Shown here: in pieces, positions 1-8,681 of the stretch
Numbering within the stretch: position 1 is the first letter of the stretch
Layout: the number at the start of each line of letters is the position of its first letter
NCBI RefSeq assembly: GCF_014203395.1
Contig: NZ_JACHIW010000001.1
Coordinates: 868,001-932,000 of the forward strand
Direction: 5' to 3'
Source: Saccharopolyspora phatthalungensis
Lineage (GTDB): Bacteria; Actinomycetota; Actinomycetes; Mycobacteriales; Pseudonocardiaceae
Length of the DNA: 64,000 nt
Notes under the pieces: generated by a model
What the model was told of the DNA's origin: nothing
What the model saw: the letters and a program-made list of their open reading frames with translations, nothing else
Database searches by the model: none
Made by a program: the position numbers and the translations under genes

Positions 1-66
1 CGCCGTCGTAGTTGTTGCCGACCCGCCGCCTCCGCACTGTGAGTTCGTTCACGACGAGGAGGACGG

Positions 67-1377
67 ATGTCTACTGAGGTGCACGGCCGCGGCGAGGCGG
101 TACGGCCCGGCGGCGAACGCCGGGTGGTCGCCAATGTCTTGCGAGGCTCGATCGGCAATTTGATCGAGTGGTACGACTGGTATGCCTACACCGCCTTCAG
201 CGTGTACTTCGCCGGGGCGTTCTTCCCGAAGGGCGATCTGACCGCCCAACTGCTCAATACCGCGGGCGTGTTCGCCATCGGCTTTCTGATGCGTCCGCTC
301 GGTGGCTGGTTGCTCGGCCGCTACGCGGACCGCTTCGGCCGCCGCGCCGCGCTGACGCTTTCGGTGACCCTGATGGCCTGCGGCTCGCTGGTGATCGCGC
401 TGACGCCGGGCTTCCAGACGATCGGCCTCGGCGCCCCGGTGCTGCTGGTGCTAGCCCGCCTGGTGCAGGGCATCTCGGTCGGTGGCGAGTACTCGACCTC
501 CGCGACGTACCTGTCCGAGGTCGCCAGCGCGAACAAGCGCGGCTTCTACTCCAGCTTCCAGTACGTGACGCTCGTCGCCGGGCAGCTCACCGCGCTGGGC
601 GTGCAGATCGTGCTGCTCCAGGTGCTCAGCGGCGACGAGATGTCGGAGTGGGGCTGGCGGATCCCGTTCGTGATCGGCGCGATCGGTGCGCTGATCGTGA
701 TGTGGCTGCGCCGCAGCATGGACGAGACAGACAGCTACAAGAAGGCATCCAGCGGCAGCGACGCTCGCGGCACCGTGCGGGCGCTGCTGCAGCACCCCCG
801 GGAATGCCTGCTCGTGGTCGGGCTGACCCTCGGCGGCACGGTGGCGTTCTACACCTACACGACGTACCTGCAGAAGTTCATGGTGAACACCTCGGGCATC
901 GACAAGAGCACCGTCGCGTGGATCAACTTCCTGGCGCTGCTGGTCTTCCTGTGTCTGCAACCGCTGGCGGGCGCGCTTTCGGACCGCGTTGGGCGACGCT
1001 GGCTGCTGCTGGGCTTCGGGGTCTGCGGCACCGTGCTGACCGTTCCGCTCATGACGCTGCTCGGCTCCACGACAAACCCCGTGGCGGCGTTCGCGCTGAT
1101 GCTCGCCGGGCTGGTGATCGTCACCGGCTACACCTCGATCAACGCGATCGTCAAGGCGGAGCTGTTCCCGACCAACATCCGCGCGCTCGGGGTTGGCCTG
1201 CCCTACGCGCTGACGGTGGCGATCTTCGGCGGCACCTCCGAGTACGTGGCGTTGTGGCTCAAGCAGGCGGACCTGGAACCGGTGTTCTTCTGGTACGTCT
1301 CCGGCTGCGTGCTGATCTCGCTGCTGGTCTACCTGCGGATGCGGGAGACCTCGAAGGACTCCCGTCTGCAGGGTTGA
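67..1377 (+). CDS. MHS-family (MFS) metabolite:H+ symporter
   Basis: Predicted 12-helix inner-membrane symporter of 436 residues, the usual size for the metabolite:H+ symporter branch of the major facilitator superfamily (alpha-ketoglutarate/proline/shikimate permease relatives). The first helix carries the branch signature EWYDWY (residues 34-39). The loop 2-3 motif GRYADRFGRR follows near residue 84 and its second-half copy GALSDRVGRR near residue 302. A GAGGAGG ribosome site sits just ahead of the ATG. The substrate cannot be read from the sequence; an organic acid or zwitterion is the family norm. It stands 45 bp upstream of a two-component system and may be read with it. Family call is firm, substrate open. 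Confidence 0.9.
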   Translation: MSTEVHGRGEAVRPGGERRVVANVLRGSIGNLIEWYDWYAYTAFSVYFAGAFFPKGDLTAQLLNTAGVFAIGFLMRPLGGWLLGRYADRFGRRAALTLSVTLMACGSLVIALTPGFQTIGLGAPVLLVLARLVQGISVGGEYSTSATYLSEVASANKRGFYSSFQYVTLVAGQLTALGVQIVLLQVLSGDEMSEWGWRIPFVIGAIGALIVMWLRRSMDETDSYKKASSGSDARGTVRALLQHPRECLLVVGLTLGGTVAFYTYTTYLQKFMVNTSGIDKSTVAWINFLALLVFLCLQPLAGALSDRVGRRWLLLGFGVCGTVLTVPLMTLLGSTTNPVAAFALMLAGLVIVTGYTSINAIVKAELFPTNIRALGVGLPYALTVAIFGGTSEYVALWLKQADLEPVFFWYVSGCVLISLLVYLRMRETSKDSRLQG

Positions 1378-1422
1378 TGCGGCGCGTGGCCATACTCTGG
1401 GCGGGAACTTCGGAGGTGGCCG

Positions 1423-2082
1423 GTGCGCGTGCTTCTCGTCGAGGACGACGATGGTGTGGCGAACGCGCTGGTCGAAGTCCTCACCGCGCACGGCCACCAG
1501 CCCACCCGGGTCGCTCGCGGCGCGGACGCGCTGACCCGGCACCGGGACCACGACCTGGTGCTGCTGGACCTGGGCCTGCCGGATGCCAATGGCCTTGACG
1601 TGCTGCGAAAACTCCGCCGGATCGGGCCGATTCCGGTGGTGGTGCTGACCGCCCGCGGCGAGGAGCGCATGGTCGTTCGCGGCCTGCGCTCCGGCGCGGA
1701 CGACTACCTGGTCAAGCCGGTGCGGATGGCGGAGTTGCTGGCCCGTATCGAGGCGGTGGCCCGGCGGGGTCGCGCGATGCCCGTGGCGGCCGACGAGGTC
1801 TTGGTGGGCGATGTGCGCGTCGATCTGCGGACCCGCCGGGTGCGGGTCGAGGACCACGACGTCGAGTTGACGCCGAAGGAGTTCGACGTGCTCGCGGTGC
1901 TCGCGGGCGAGGCCGGTACGGCGGTCAGCAGGCAGCGCCTGATGGACGAGGTGTGGGGCGATGCTTACCTCGCGGTTTCGCGCTCGCTGGACGTGCACAT
2001 CGCGCAGCTGCGCGCCAAGTTGGGGCGCCCGGAGTTGCTGGTGACGATCCGCGGTTTCGGTTACCGGTTCGGGGAGCACTGA
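1423..2082 (+). CDS. OmpR/PhoB-type response regulator
   Basis: Cytoplasmic two-component response regulator of 219 residues. The receiver domain (about 1-115) has the acidic pair D8/D9, the phospho-acceptor D49 within LLDLGLPDANG, T76 and K98 (VKPV). The C-terminal 95 residues are a winged-helix DNA-binding domain with ELTPKEFDVL and the closing GFGYRF motif. The GTG start is set by GGAGGT six bases upstream. It is followed by a sensor kinase and a TAXI-type binding lipoprotein, so the natural reading is a regulator responding to a ligand detected through those partners. This resembles tricarboxylate-responsive systems; the ligand itself is inferred, not shown. Confidence 0.95.
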   Translation: MRVLLVEDDDGVANALVEVLTAHGHQPTRVARGADALTRHRDHDLVLLDLGLPDANGLDVLRKLRRIGPIPVVVLTARGEERMVVRGLRSGADDYLVKPVRMAELLARIEAVARRGRAMPVAADEVLVGDVRVDLRTRRVRVEDHDVELTPKEFDVLAVLAGEAGTAVSRQRLMDEVWGDAYLAVSRSLDVHIAQLRAKLGRPELLVTIRGFGYRFGEH

Positions 2083-2177
2083 GCCGGTGAGTGCTTCGTC
2101 CGGTAAGCACCAGCGCAGCCGTGTGGGGCTGGGCTCGTGAGCGGCCATTCCGATAAGAACCACGCACCAGCGTTGAC

Positions 2178-3563
2178 TTGCGGCGGCGGCTGATGCGCCG
2201 GAGGCTGCTGCTGGTCCTGCTCACCTTCTCGGTCCTCGCGGTGGCCGGGTTCGCCGCCCCGCTGCTGCGCGCCACGGCCGCGGAGCGGACGCAGCAGCTC
2301 GTGCTGGCCCGCACCGCCGACCTGGACCGGTTCGCCGCGCTCGCCGACCACGCCTTCGCCACTGGCGATACGACCCAGCTGATCATCGAGACCGGGCGGT
2401 ACACGGAGCTCTACGGCGAGCCGCTGGTGGTGGTGGACGCGAACCGCGCGCCGGTGGTGGAAACGGGCGGGATGCGGGCCGCCGAGGTGGCCGACTTGAT
2501 CGACAAGGCGCTGCGCAACGAGCTGGCCGGCCCGGTGCCGTGGCTGCGGCCGTGGTCCGAGGTCGAGTTGATCCGCTACCGCCCGGTGGGCGACGGCACG
2601 CGGGTGACCGGCGCTGTAGTCCTGCGCGCTTCGGTCCAGCATGCGACGCAGGACATCACCGGGCGGTGGGCACTGATCGCGGCGGGCGCGTTGAGCGCGT
2701 TGGTGGTTTGCGGGCTGCTGGCGTGGGTGCTGGCCCGGTGGGTTCTGCGGCCGCTGGCGGACCTGCGGGCCGGGGTCCGGGCAGTGGGCGCCGGATCGCG
2801 CCGCTCGCAGGTTCCGGTGGACGCGGGGCCGCCGGAGCTCCGAGAACTGGCGGTGTCGTTCAACCGGATGTCGGAGGCGGTCGCGGACGCCGACGAGCAG
2901 CGGCGACGGCTCGTAGCGGACGCGTCGCACCAGCTGCGCAACCCGATGGCAGCGCTGCGCTTGCGGGTCGACGCGCTGGAACGGCGGATCACGCCGGAAG
3001 GAACGAACACCTACCGGTCCGCGCTGGACGAGGTGGCCCGGTTGGAGTCCCTGCTGGACCGGCTGCTGGCCTTGGCCACGGCCGATCGCGGGCCGGAGTC
3101 CACAGTGGAACCGAGCGAGATCGACGCCGTGGCGAGCGACCGGATCCAGGCGTGGCGGGCCGCCGCCGAGGCGGCCGGAATCCGGTTCGCCGATACCCGG
3201 CTCGACCAAGCCGAGACCGACATCCCCGCCCATGACCTCGCCCAGATTCTCGACATCCTGCTGGACAACGCCATCAAGTACGCCGGCCGTGGGACGACCG
3301 TGACGGTCCGCTGCGAGGCCGGGCCGCGCAGTTGCGCGCTCACCGTCAGCGACACCGGTTCGGGCCTGTCCGATGCGGAGATCTCGCTTGCCGCGCAACG
3401 CTTTTGGCGCGCCGGGCGGCATCGCGGCAGTCGCGGTTCCGGACTCGGGCTGGCGATCGCCGACCGGCTGGTGAGCGCTCGCGGCGGCTCGCTGCGCATC
3501 GAACCGGTCCGGCCGCACGGCCTGTCGGTGCGGGTGGAGCTGCCGGTCCGGGGGGACGCGTGA
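2178..3563 (+). CDS. Sensor histidine kinase
   Basis: Membrane histidine kinase partner of the preceding regulator. Order: helix 1 (residues about 9-28), extracytoplasmic sensor of about 135 residues, helix 2 (164-186), HAMP (187-240), dimerisation H-box DASHQLRNP with H251, then the ATPase domain with N box DNAIKYA (N364), G1 DTGSGL (392-397) and G2 GSGLGLA (420-426). All catalytic motifs are present. The start shown is TTG; an in-frame ATG five codons later (2193) is equally possible and neither has a strong ribosome site. The stop overlaps the ATG of the TAXI gene (TGATG), indicating translational coupling. Confidence 0.93.
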   Translation: MRRRLMRRRLLLVLLTFSVLAVAGFAAPLLRATAAERTQQLVLARTADLDRFAALADHAFATGDTTQLIIETGRYTELYGEPLVVVDANRAPVVETGGMRAAEVADLIDKALRNELAGPVPWLRPWSEVELIRYRPVGDGTRVTGAVVLRASVQHATQDITGRWALIAAGALSALVVCGLLAWVLARWVLRPLADLRAGVRAVGAGSRRSQVPVDAGPPELRELAVSFNRMSEAVADADEQRRRLVADASHQLRNPMAALRLRVDALERRITPEGTNTYRSALDEVARLESLLDRLLALATADRGPESTVEPSEIDAVASDRIQAWRAAAEAAGIRFADTRLDQAETDIPAHDLAQILDILLDNAIKYAGRGTTVTVRCEAGPRSCALTVSDTGSGLSDAEISLAAQRFWRAGRHRGSRGSGLGLAIADRLVSARGGSLRIEPVRPHGLSVRVELPVRGDA

Positions 3564-4471
3564 TGCGCCGCCGGACGCTGTTCGCGCTGGCCGGTGCCGG
3601 GCTGATCAGTTCTTGCTCCGGGGGAACGCCGGAGCGCACGCTCCGCATCGGCGCCGGTGAGCCGGGCGGGTTCTACACCGCCTTCGCCCGGCAGTTGGCC
3701 GCCGAAGTGTCCGCCACCGAGCCGGGCCTGCGGATGACGGTGTCGAGCAGCCAGGGCAGCGTCGCCAATGTCGAGCTGCTGCGCGACGGACTCGCCGATC
3801 TCGGCATGGTGCTCGCCGACACCGCGATGGCGGCGCGCAACGGCGACCTCGGCCCGCGGGTTGCGCTGCGCGCCTTGGGCCGGGTGTACGAGAACTACAC
3901 GCAGCTTGTCGTGTTGGCCGACAGCCCCGTGCACGGCCTCGATGAGCTGGTCGGCCGCTCCGTTTCGATCGGCGCCGCGAAGTCCGGGACGGCGTTGATC
4001 GGCTCCCGCCTGCTCGCGGCGCACCCCGGTGTGCGCCGCGAGTCGCTACCGCTCGAAGAAGCGATCGCGGCGTTGGAGGGCGGCCGGATCGACGCGCTGC
4101 TGTGGTCCGGCGGGCTGCCGACGCCGGTGCTCAAGACGCTCGACGACCGGGTCGGCATCCGGCTGCTGCCGCTCGACGCGACGCAGGCCGCCTGCGGCCC
4201 GGTGTGCGATCCGGTCCTGGTCCCGCCGGGCGCCTACCGGCGGACCACCGCAACCCCGACGGTCGGGGTGGCCAACATCCTGGCCTGCACCCCGGAACTG
4301 CCCGCGGACCTGGCCGAAGCGGTGGTCCGGGTCCTGGTACTCCGAGCGCCGTTCCTGGTCCCGCAGCAGGCGGTCGGAACTCAGTACCTGGACGTCCGGA
4401 ACCTGATTGGCACCGGCACGATACCGCTGCATCCCGGCGCCGCACGCGCCTACCGCGACCTGCACGGCTGA
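3563..4471 (+). CDS. TAXI-family TRAP-type solute-binding lipoprotein
   Basis: Extracytoplasmic binding protein of the TAXI (TRAP-associated extracytoplasmic immunogenic) family, 302 residues. The N-terminus is a lipoprotein signal peptide: basic MRRR, a hydrophobic stretch and lipobox LISSC with C18 as the lipidation site. The mature part opens with RTLRIGAGEPGGFYT, typical of TAXI proteins. The ATG overlaps the kinase stop. No TRAP membrane subunit (DctQM fusion) is in view, so this protein probably serves as a ligand sensor for the adjacent kinase rather than as part of a transporter. That role is inference from context; family assignment is firm. Confidence 0.88.
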   Translation: MRRRTLFALAGAGLISSCSGGTPERTLRIGAGEPGGFYTAFARQLAAEVSATEPGLRMTVSSSQGSVANVELLRDGLADLGMVLADTAMAARNGDLGPRVALRALGRVYENYTQLVVLADSPVHGLDELVGRSVSIGAAKSGTALIGSRLLAAHPGVRRESLPLEEAIAALEGGRIDALLWSGGLPTPVLKTLDDRVGIRLLPLDATQAACGPVCDPVLVPPGAYRRTTATPTVGVANILACTPELPADLAEAVVRVLVLRAPFLVPQQAVGTQYLDVRNLIGTGTIPLHPGAARAYRDLHG

Positions 4472-4507
4472 ATCGTCCGGCGCACGGCGTTCCGCAGAGG
4501 CGTCTAA

Positions 4508-4598
4508 GTAGGGTCGGAGACTGGCGCGGTGGCATAACGCTCCGTTTCCAGTCCCCGCCGCATCAAACCGTGCATGCGGTTCTCCCGCACACGGCTTT
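4508..4598 (-). ncRNA. Group II intron domains V and VI (outer intron)
   Basis: Just past the stop of the maturase gene the minus strand carries a 34-38 nt hairpin with the catalytic AGC triad (AAAGCCGTGTGCGG), a GAGA tetraloop and the complementary CCGCATGCACGGTTT arm. This is the domain V layout of bacterial group II introns. A second imperfect hairpin (domain VI) lies between it and the 3' end at 4508. Its GAC/GTC-rich stem contains the likely branch-site adenosine. Confidence 0.75.
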
Positions 4599-4608
4599 CC
4601 GACATCGT

Positions 4609-5970
4609 TCACCGACTGGCATGCACCGTCGCCCTGCGCACGGTCCCGGTCAAGCGGTAGACCCCGAGCCGGGTGACCCACCCATAAGTGAAGCGGGTGG
4701 TCCAGTTCCGGCCCCTGAGGCCATGTTTGCGGCTGGCGAGGATCGCCAACCGCTCGTGGACGTAGCCATCGACAGCGTTGAACTTCCGCCCGGAGTTCCC
4801 GTTACGGAAATAGCCACCCCACCCGCGTAGTACGGAGTTGAGGTCGGCGACCACCGCGGACAGCGGCCGGACCGCCTTCGAACACGCGGTCGCCGCGCGG
4901 ACTTTGTCCCGCAGCACCCGCATCGCTCGCGCCGAGGGCCAGCGTTGCAGGTAGAACCTGCCCCGCCATCTCCACGATTCCATTTTCCGGTGGTGGAATC
5001 CGAGAAACTCGAAGCCCTGCCCGCCCCTGGTGAGGCAGACGATGCCGGACTTCTCCGGGTGCAACCGCATCCCGAGCCGTTCCAGCACCCTCGCGGCCAA
5101 TTCACGCGCCTGCTCGGCGCGCTGCCTGGTCGGCGACAAGACCACGAAGTCATCGCAGTAGCGCACCAAGATCCCCAACCGGCGGCCCTCGTGCTGCCAT
5201 GCCTCATCCAGCACGTGCAACGCAATGTTGGCCATCAACGGGGAAATCGGCGAGCCCTGCGGGGTTCCCGCCCCGGTCGGGGAAGTCACCCCGCCCTCCA
5301 GGATTCCCATCCTCAGCCAGGACCGCAGCAGCTTGAGCATCGACCGGTCCGCCACCCGGCGGGCCACCTCGTTGAGCAAGGCGTCATGCCCGATCGTGCC
5401 GAAACAGTCCCGGATGTCGGCCTCGAATACCCATTCGCGACCCTGGTTCGCTGCGACGCGCACGGCCTCGCACGCGTCTATCGCGGATCGCTTGGGCCGG
5501 AACCCGTAGCTGGCCTCGGTGAACTGGGCCTCGAAGACCGGTTCGAGCACCAGCTTCGCGGCCATCATCACCACCCGGTCGGCCACGGTGGGGATCGACA
5601 ACGGCCGGAACTCCCCCGGCCGCCCCGGCTTGGGAATCTGGACCCGCCGCAGCGCTGACGGACGATAGCTATGCGTCCGCAGTCGCTCCGCCAGGCCCTG
5701 GAGGAACGCTTCCACCCCCGCGGCCGCCACCGCGTCGACGGTCACCCCGTCCACCCCGGCGGCTCCCCGGTTCGTACTCACTCCGATCCAAGCCCGCCAC
5801 AAGACGTCCATGCGGTGGACGTGGCCATACAAGGCATGAAACCGGCGTTCGGGTTCTTGCTTGGCACAGCGGTATAGCGTCCACTGCAAGGCTCGGACCT
5901 TGTCCAGAGGACGCCGCTGCTCGCGGCCCGTGTCCTCCCGGCGGGCGGAACTAGCCGATACGGCACTCAC
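4609..5970 (-). CDS. ltrA: Group II intron reverse transcriptase/maturase (outer intron)
   Basis: Intron-encoded protein that promotes splicing and reverse-transcribes the intron during retrohoming; 453 residues from the chosen start. RT blocks are in order: RPLSIPTVADR, the YGFRPKRSA block, GTPQGSPISPLMANI, and the catalytic motif YCDD (the usual YADD with Cys). The maturase (GIIM) part includes LRGWGGYFRNGN. No HNH endonuclease domain follows, so target priming would use a nascent strand. The open frame extends upstream to 6135, but that part overlaps the domain V of the inner intron; the GTG at 5970 has GGAGG eight bases upstream and is preferred. Confidence 0.88.
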   Translation of the reverse strand: MSAVSASSARREDTGREQRRPLDKVRALQWTLYRCAKQEPERRFHALYGHVHRMDVLWRAWIGVSTNRGAAGVDGVTVDAVAAAGVEAFLQGLAERLRTHSYRPSALRRVQIPKPGRPGEFRPLSIPTVADRVVMMAAKLVLEPVFEAQFTEASYGFRPKRSAIDACEAVRVAANQGREWVFEADIRDCFGTIGHDALLNEVARRVADRSMLKLLRSWLRMGILEGGVTSPTGAGTPQGSPISPLMANIALHVLDEAWQHEGRRLGILVRYCDDFVVLSPTRQRAEQARELAARVLERLGMRLHPEKSGIVCLTRGGQGFEFLGFHHRKMESWRWRGRFYLQRWPSARAMRVLRDKVRAATACSKAVRPLSAVVADLNSVLRGWGGYFRNGNSGRKFNAVDGYVHERLAILASRKHGLRGRNWTTRFTYGWVTRLGVYRLTGTVRRATVHASR

Positions 5971-6056
5971 CCGAGTCCCTCCCTGTTCGCGGATCGCGTC
6001 GATGAAGTAGGGGCCCTTCGCTCCCAGCGGGTTGTGTTGTCCCGCCGATCGGCACT

Positions 6057-6142
6057 GTCGGGTCGGGGGAGGCGGCGGACCAGGGTCCGCTACCTCCGCC
6101 CGCCCTGCCGAACCGCTCGTGCAGTTTTCCCGCAAGCGGCTC
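6057..6142 (-). ncRNA. Group II intron domains V and VI (inner intron)
   Basis: Immediately after the maturase stop the minus strand has a domain V hairpin: GAGCCGCTTGCGG, a GAAA loop and the arm ACTGCACGAGCGGTTC, with the AGC triad. It is followed by a domain VI helix, GGAGG..GCGGACC pairing with GGTCCGC..CCTCC, which has an unpaired A as the likely lariat branch point. This is a second, independent catalytic core, distinct from the one at 4508-4598. Confidence 0.78.
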
Positions 6143-7459
6143 TCAATGGGTATAGCCCTTCTGGCGGTAGTAATCGCGCATGCTGGGAATCAGTTGCAGC
6201 AGGTTGACCAGGCCATATTCACCGTAGAGGCGTTTCTCCGGCAGCGTGCGCCATCCGGCGTTTCGCCATCGTTTGAACCGCCATCCCCAGATTCGTCGCA
6301 CGATCCACATGTTGAGTCGATTGAACAACCTGCGCACGTTCGCGCGCCGGTAATACATGCCCCATCCTCGAATCACCGGGTTCAGCATGTCGATCAACTC
6401 TTCCAGAGGCACCGCGATGCGCCGCCGTGTCAACGCGCGCACCTTGTCCTTGAACCGGTCGATCGACTGCTGCCGGGGAATCGCATACAAACCAATACCA
6501 CCTTGTTTGAAGCGCAAACCCTTGCCCAAGCCGATCTTGTAGCCCAAGAACTCGAACCCCTGACTGACGTGCACGATTCTGGTTTTCTCCGGATGAATCC
6601 GCAGACCCAGTTCCTCCAGCACCGCACAGGCGCTCGCCAGCGCCCGCTCCGCTTCCTCCCGAGTCCGGCAGACTGCCAGCCAATCATCGGCATACCTGGT
6701 CACCTGGAATCCAGCCCGCTCCATCCGCTCGTCGAAAACGTGCAGATAAATATTGCTGAGCAAAGGACTAATGACTCCGCCCTGAGGCGTGCCCGCGACC
6801 GTGCTTTCGTAGACGCCGTCCCGCAGCGCTCCGGCCGTGAGAATCTGACGTATCAGACTCAACACTTTACCGTCGGCAACTCGTTCCGCCACAAGGGATA
6901 CGAGCCTGTCATGCGAGATCGTCCCGAAGAAATCGGCGATGTCCGCGTCAACGATCCATCTCCCACCCGCCTGCAACTGTCCCCAGATCCGACGCATCGC
7001 CATGTGCGCCGACCGCTTCGGACGAAACCCGAAGCTGACCTCGGAGAACGTCGGCTCGAAAATCGGCTCCAGCACCTGCCGTATCGCCTGCTGGCATACC
7101 CGGTCCATGACCGTAGGAATCCCCAGTGGACGTTTGGCCGTCGATCCTGGCTTATCGATCTCCACCCGACGCACCGGCTGCGGACGATAACGCCCATCAG
7201 CCAGCCGCTGTCGCAATACCGTGAGATAGCGATCCTGCTCGCAGTCGAACCGGTCAATACTGACCCGATCCACACCACCCGCACCTCGGTTCGCTCGCAC
7301 ACGCTCCCACGCCCGCACCACATTGCGTGGATCGTGGATCTGACCGATCAGCGAGTGCGCCTTCCGCACCTGCATACGTTTCTTTCCTACCTGGCCCACC
7401 GTTGCGTGATTCCGAGTCTCCTCAGCCAACGCCACCTCGGTCATTGCCTCAGCAACCAT
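6143..7459 (-). CDS. ltrA: Group II intron reverse transcriptase/maturase (inner intron)
   Basis: Second intron-encoded protein, 438 residues, clearly divergent from the one at 4609-5970 (different lengths between blocks and YADD instead of YCDD). RT landmarks: RPLGIPTVMDR, FGFRPKRSA, VDADIADFFGTI (first catalytic Asp), GTPQGGVISPLLSNI and RYADDW. The maturase domain has IRGWGMYYRRANV; no HNH domain follows. The ATG at 7459 starts an N-terminal extension; ATG 7444 (MTEVAL) is an alternative. It overlaps the intron's own domain V only at the stop codon, as is common for these elements. Confidence 0.88.
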   Translation of the reverse strand: MVAEAMTEVALAEETRNHATVGQVGKKRMQVRKAHSLIGQIHDPRNVVRAWERVRANRGAGGVDRVSIDRFDCEQDRYLTVLRQRLADGRYRPQPVRRVEIDKPGSTAKRPLGIPTVMDRVCQQAIRQVLEPIFEPTFSEVSFGFRPKRSAHMAMRRIWGQLQAGGRWIVDADIADFFGTISHDRLVSLVAERVADGKVLSLIRQILTAGALRDGVYESTVAGTPQGGVISPLLSNIYLHVFDERMERAGFQVTRYADDWLAVCRTREEAERALASACAVLEELGLRIHPEKTRIVHVSQGFEFLGYKIGLGKGLRFKQGGIGLYAIPRQQSIDRFKDKVRALTRRRIAVPLEELIDMLNPVIRGWGMYYRRANVRRLFNRLNMWIVRRIWGWRFKRWRNAGWRTLPEKRLYGEYGLVNLLQLIPSMRDYYRQKGYTH

Positions 7460-8071
7460 CAGTCCGGCGCCACCTACTCACTCGACACCACACCCCGACT
7501 CGCCATTTCCACCGTGATCCCTTCCCCAGGTCGATGCCTTTTGAGTCACCGCCCGCCGTCGCACCACCACGACGATCCCAAGGTTTCTGTTGTTCCTTGG
7601 TTCCTCAGTACCGTGGATCACTCCGACTTCTCGCACGGCATCACCAGCGATTTCACCTCGCGGCTTATACGCCCAGCTACCCAGCCCCGTCGAGCGGGAC
7701 CGTACGAGACCTCCCGGGGTAACGCAGAGAACTTTCCCACCGCGCCGCCCGCACACACCTTGTTGTGTCCAGATGCCCCAAGTATTTCCTTCGCCCCCAT
7801 AGTGCAGGCTCGGCATCACCTGGATCGGGCCGACCGGTTCGCCATATTCGGCTACGGCTCGGTGTTTCGCCTCAAACCCTTCAGACCCCACCTCACGGTG
7901 AGCGCCCTGTCCTGCGCCACTGGTCAGCACGACCCAACAGCCCAAGGCCATCACATCCACCTCCCAACAGCGCCCAGCGAGGCATTACCCCCGCCTTCGG
8001 CTACGGACCCCGCTTGGGGCCGGTCCGGCTGGACTTTCACCAGCAAGCTCTCTGCGCCGCCCGGCGCACAC
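7460..8071 (-). ncRNA. 5' RNA domains (I-IV) of the inner intron
   Basis: No protein-coding gene lies here. On the minus strand the segment begins with the intron 5' end GTGTGCGCC and runs to the maturase ATG, the length expected for domains I-III plus the start of IV. GGTGAAAGTCC near 8036 is a conserved domain I element. Long plus-strand open frames across this stretch are antisense to the intron and are not genes. Confidence 0.6.
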
Positions 8072-8570
8072 TACTGCCCCCTCCGACTGCCTCTCGACAG
8101 CCCGCCACTTCCCGGTTCCGCCGGTTATAGGCAAGCCACGCTTCCCACGCCGCATGCGTGGGGCCGAGGAGGCTCTCTCCAGTTCCCAGGCCAACCTTCC
8201 GACCATTCCACGCCCCTTACGCCGGGAGGTTCCTCGGCGACCGCTCCAGGTCCAAGATCGCCTTCCATGGCCTTCGCCGTTCAAGCACAGGCTCGGCTCC
8301 TCCTTGGTCCCCGTCATCGCTGACAGGGCTTAAATAACGACGCTGCAGGCTTCACTTGATGTTGCGGACTGGCCGGTTGCACGCCCCCGAAGGGCGCTTG
8401 TCACTCCACTTCGACGCCGACCTCTCGATCGACGCCGGGAGTCAGCTACCGAGGACCCTGGCGTCTCCCCGGACCGGACTCACACCGGCTGGCTGCCCTG
8501 AGCTTGTCGCCCGGTTACATCTGTTCACATCCCTTCTGAGCTGCGATGACGCCCGGACTGCTGGACGTAC
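8072..8570 (-). ncRNA. 5' RNA domains (I-III) of the outer intron
   Basis: Minus-strand segment of about 500 nt with group II domain I features: GCCAGCCGGTGTGAGTCCGG near 8490, equivalent to the GGTGAAAGTCC element of the inner intron, and the closing GAGGCAGTCGGAGG block near 8090. It is cut at 8071/8072 by the inner intron. No protein-coding gene is apparent. Confidence 0.55.
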
Positions 8571-8585
8571 GCTTGTTGTTTAACC
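8571..8585 (+). repeat. Left terminal inverted repeat of IS
   Basis: GCTTGTTGTTTAACC, perfectly inverted at 10119-10133. It marks the left end of the insertion sequence and touches the 5' end of the outer group II intron. Confidence 0.88.
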
Positions 8586-8681
8586 AGGTAGCACCGGGGT
8601 GTGCCCCCGGTTGATCATGGAAGAAGCCCTTGGTTGATCATTCCTCTTGCGACAGAAGGAAGATCACAACCAAGGGCTTCG

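Larger units (their letters stand above)
6057..8071 (-). mobile_element. Inner group II intron inserted in the outer intron
   Basis: A complete minus-strand group II intron of about 2.0 kb. The 5' end is GTGTGCGCC at 8071, matching the GUGYG consensus, followed about 40 nt later by the typical GGTGAAAGTCC. The body encodes a maturase (7459-6143) and ends with domains V and VI at 6057 (terminal CGAC, an AY end). The sequences on its two sides (GGGGCAGTA before, AGTGCCGATC after) appear to be domain II-IV sequence of the outer intron. The exact 3' junction could be off by one or two bases. Confidence 0.7.
4508..8570 (-). mobile_element. Outer group II intron (interrupted by a second intron)
   Basis: Read on the minus strand, a group II intron whose 5' RNA part lies at 8570-8072, whose maturase gene is at 5970-4609, and whose domains V and VI end at 4508. 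The 3' end reads CCTAC followed by TTAGACG, giving the usual AY terminus. Between the 5' part and the maturase gene sits a complete second intron (8071-6057). The 5' end is uncertain: the sequence abutting the neighbouring IS is GTACG rather than the consensus GUGYG, so a few bases may have been lost or altered. RNA activity cannot be judged from sequence alone. Confidence 0.65.

Noticed and set aside
451..2163. Long minus-strand open frame over the transporter and response-regulator genes
   Set aside because: It is antisense to two firm genes, has a low-complexity composition rich in Arg/His/Gln/Pro, and no ribosome site. It is a high-GC frame artefact.
6032..8323. 763-codon plus-strand open frame across the inner intron
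   Set aside because: It is antisense to the intron reverse transcriptase and intron RNA, with no recognisable protein features.
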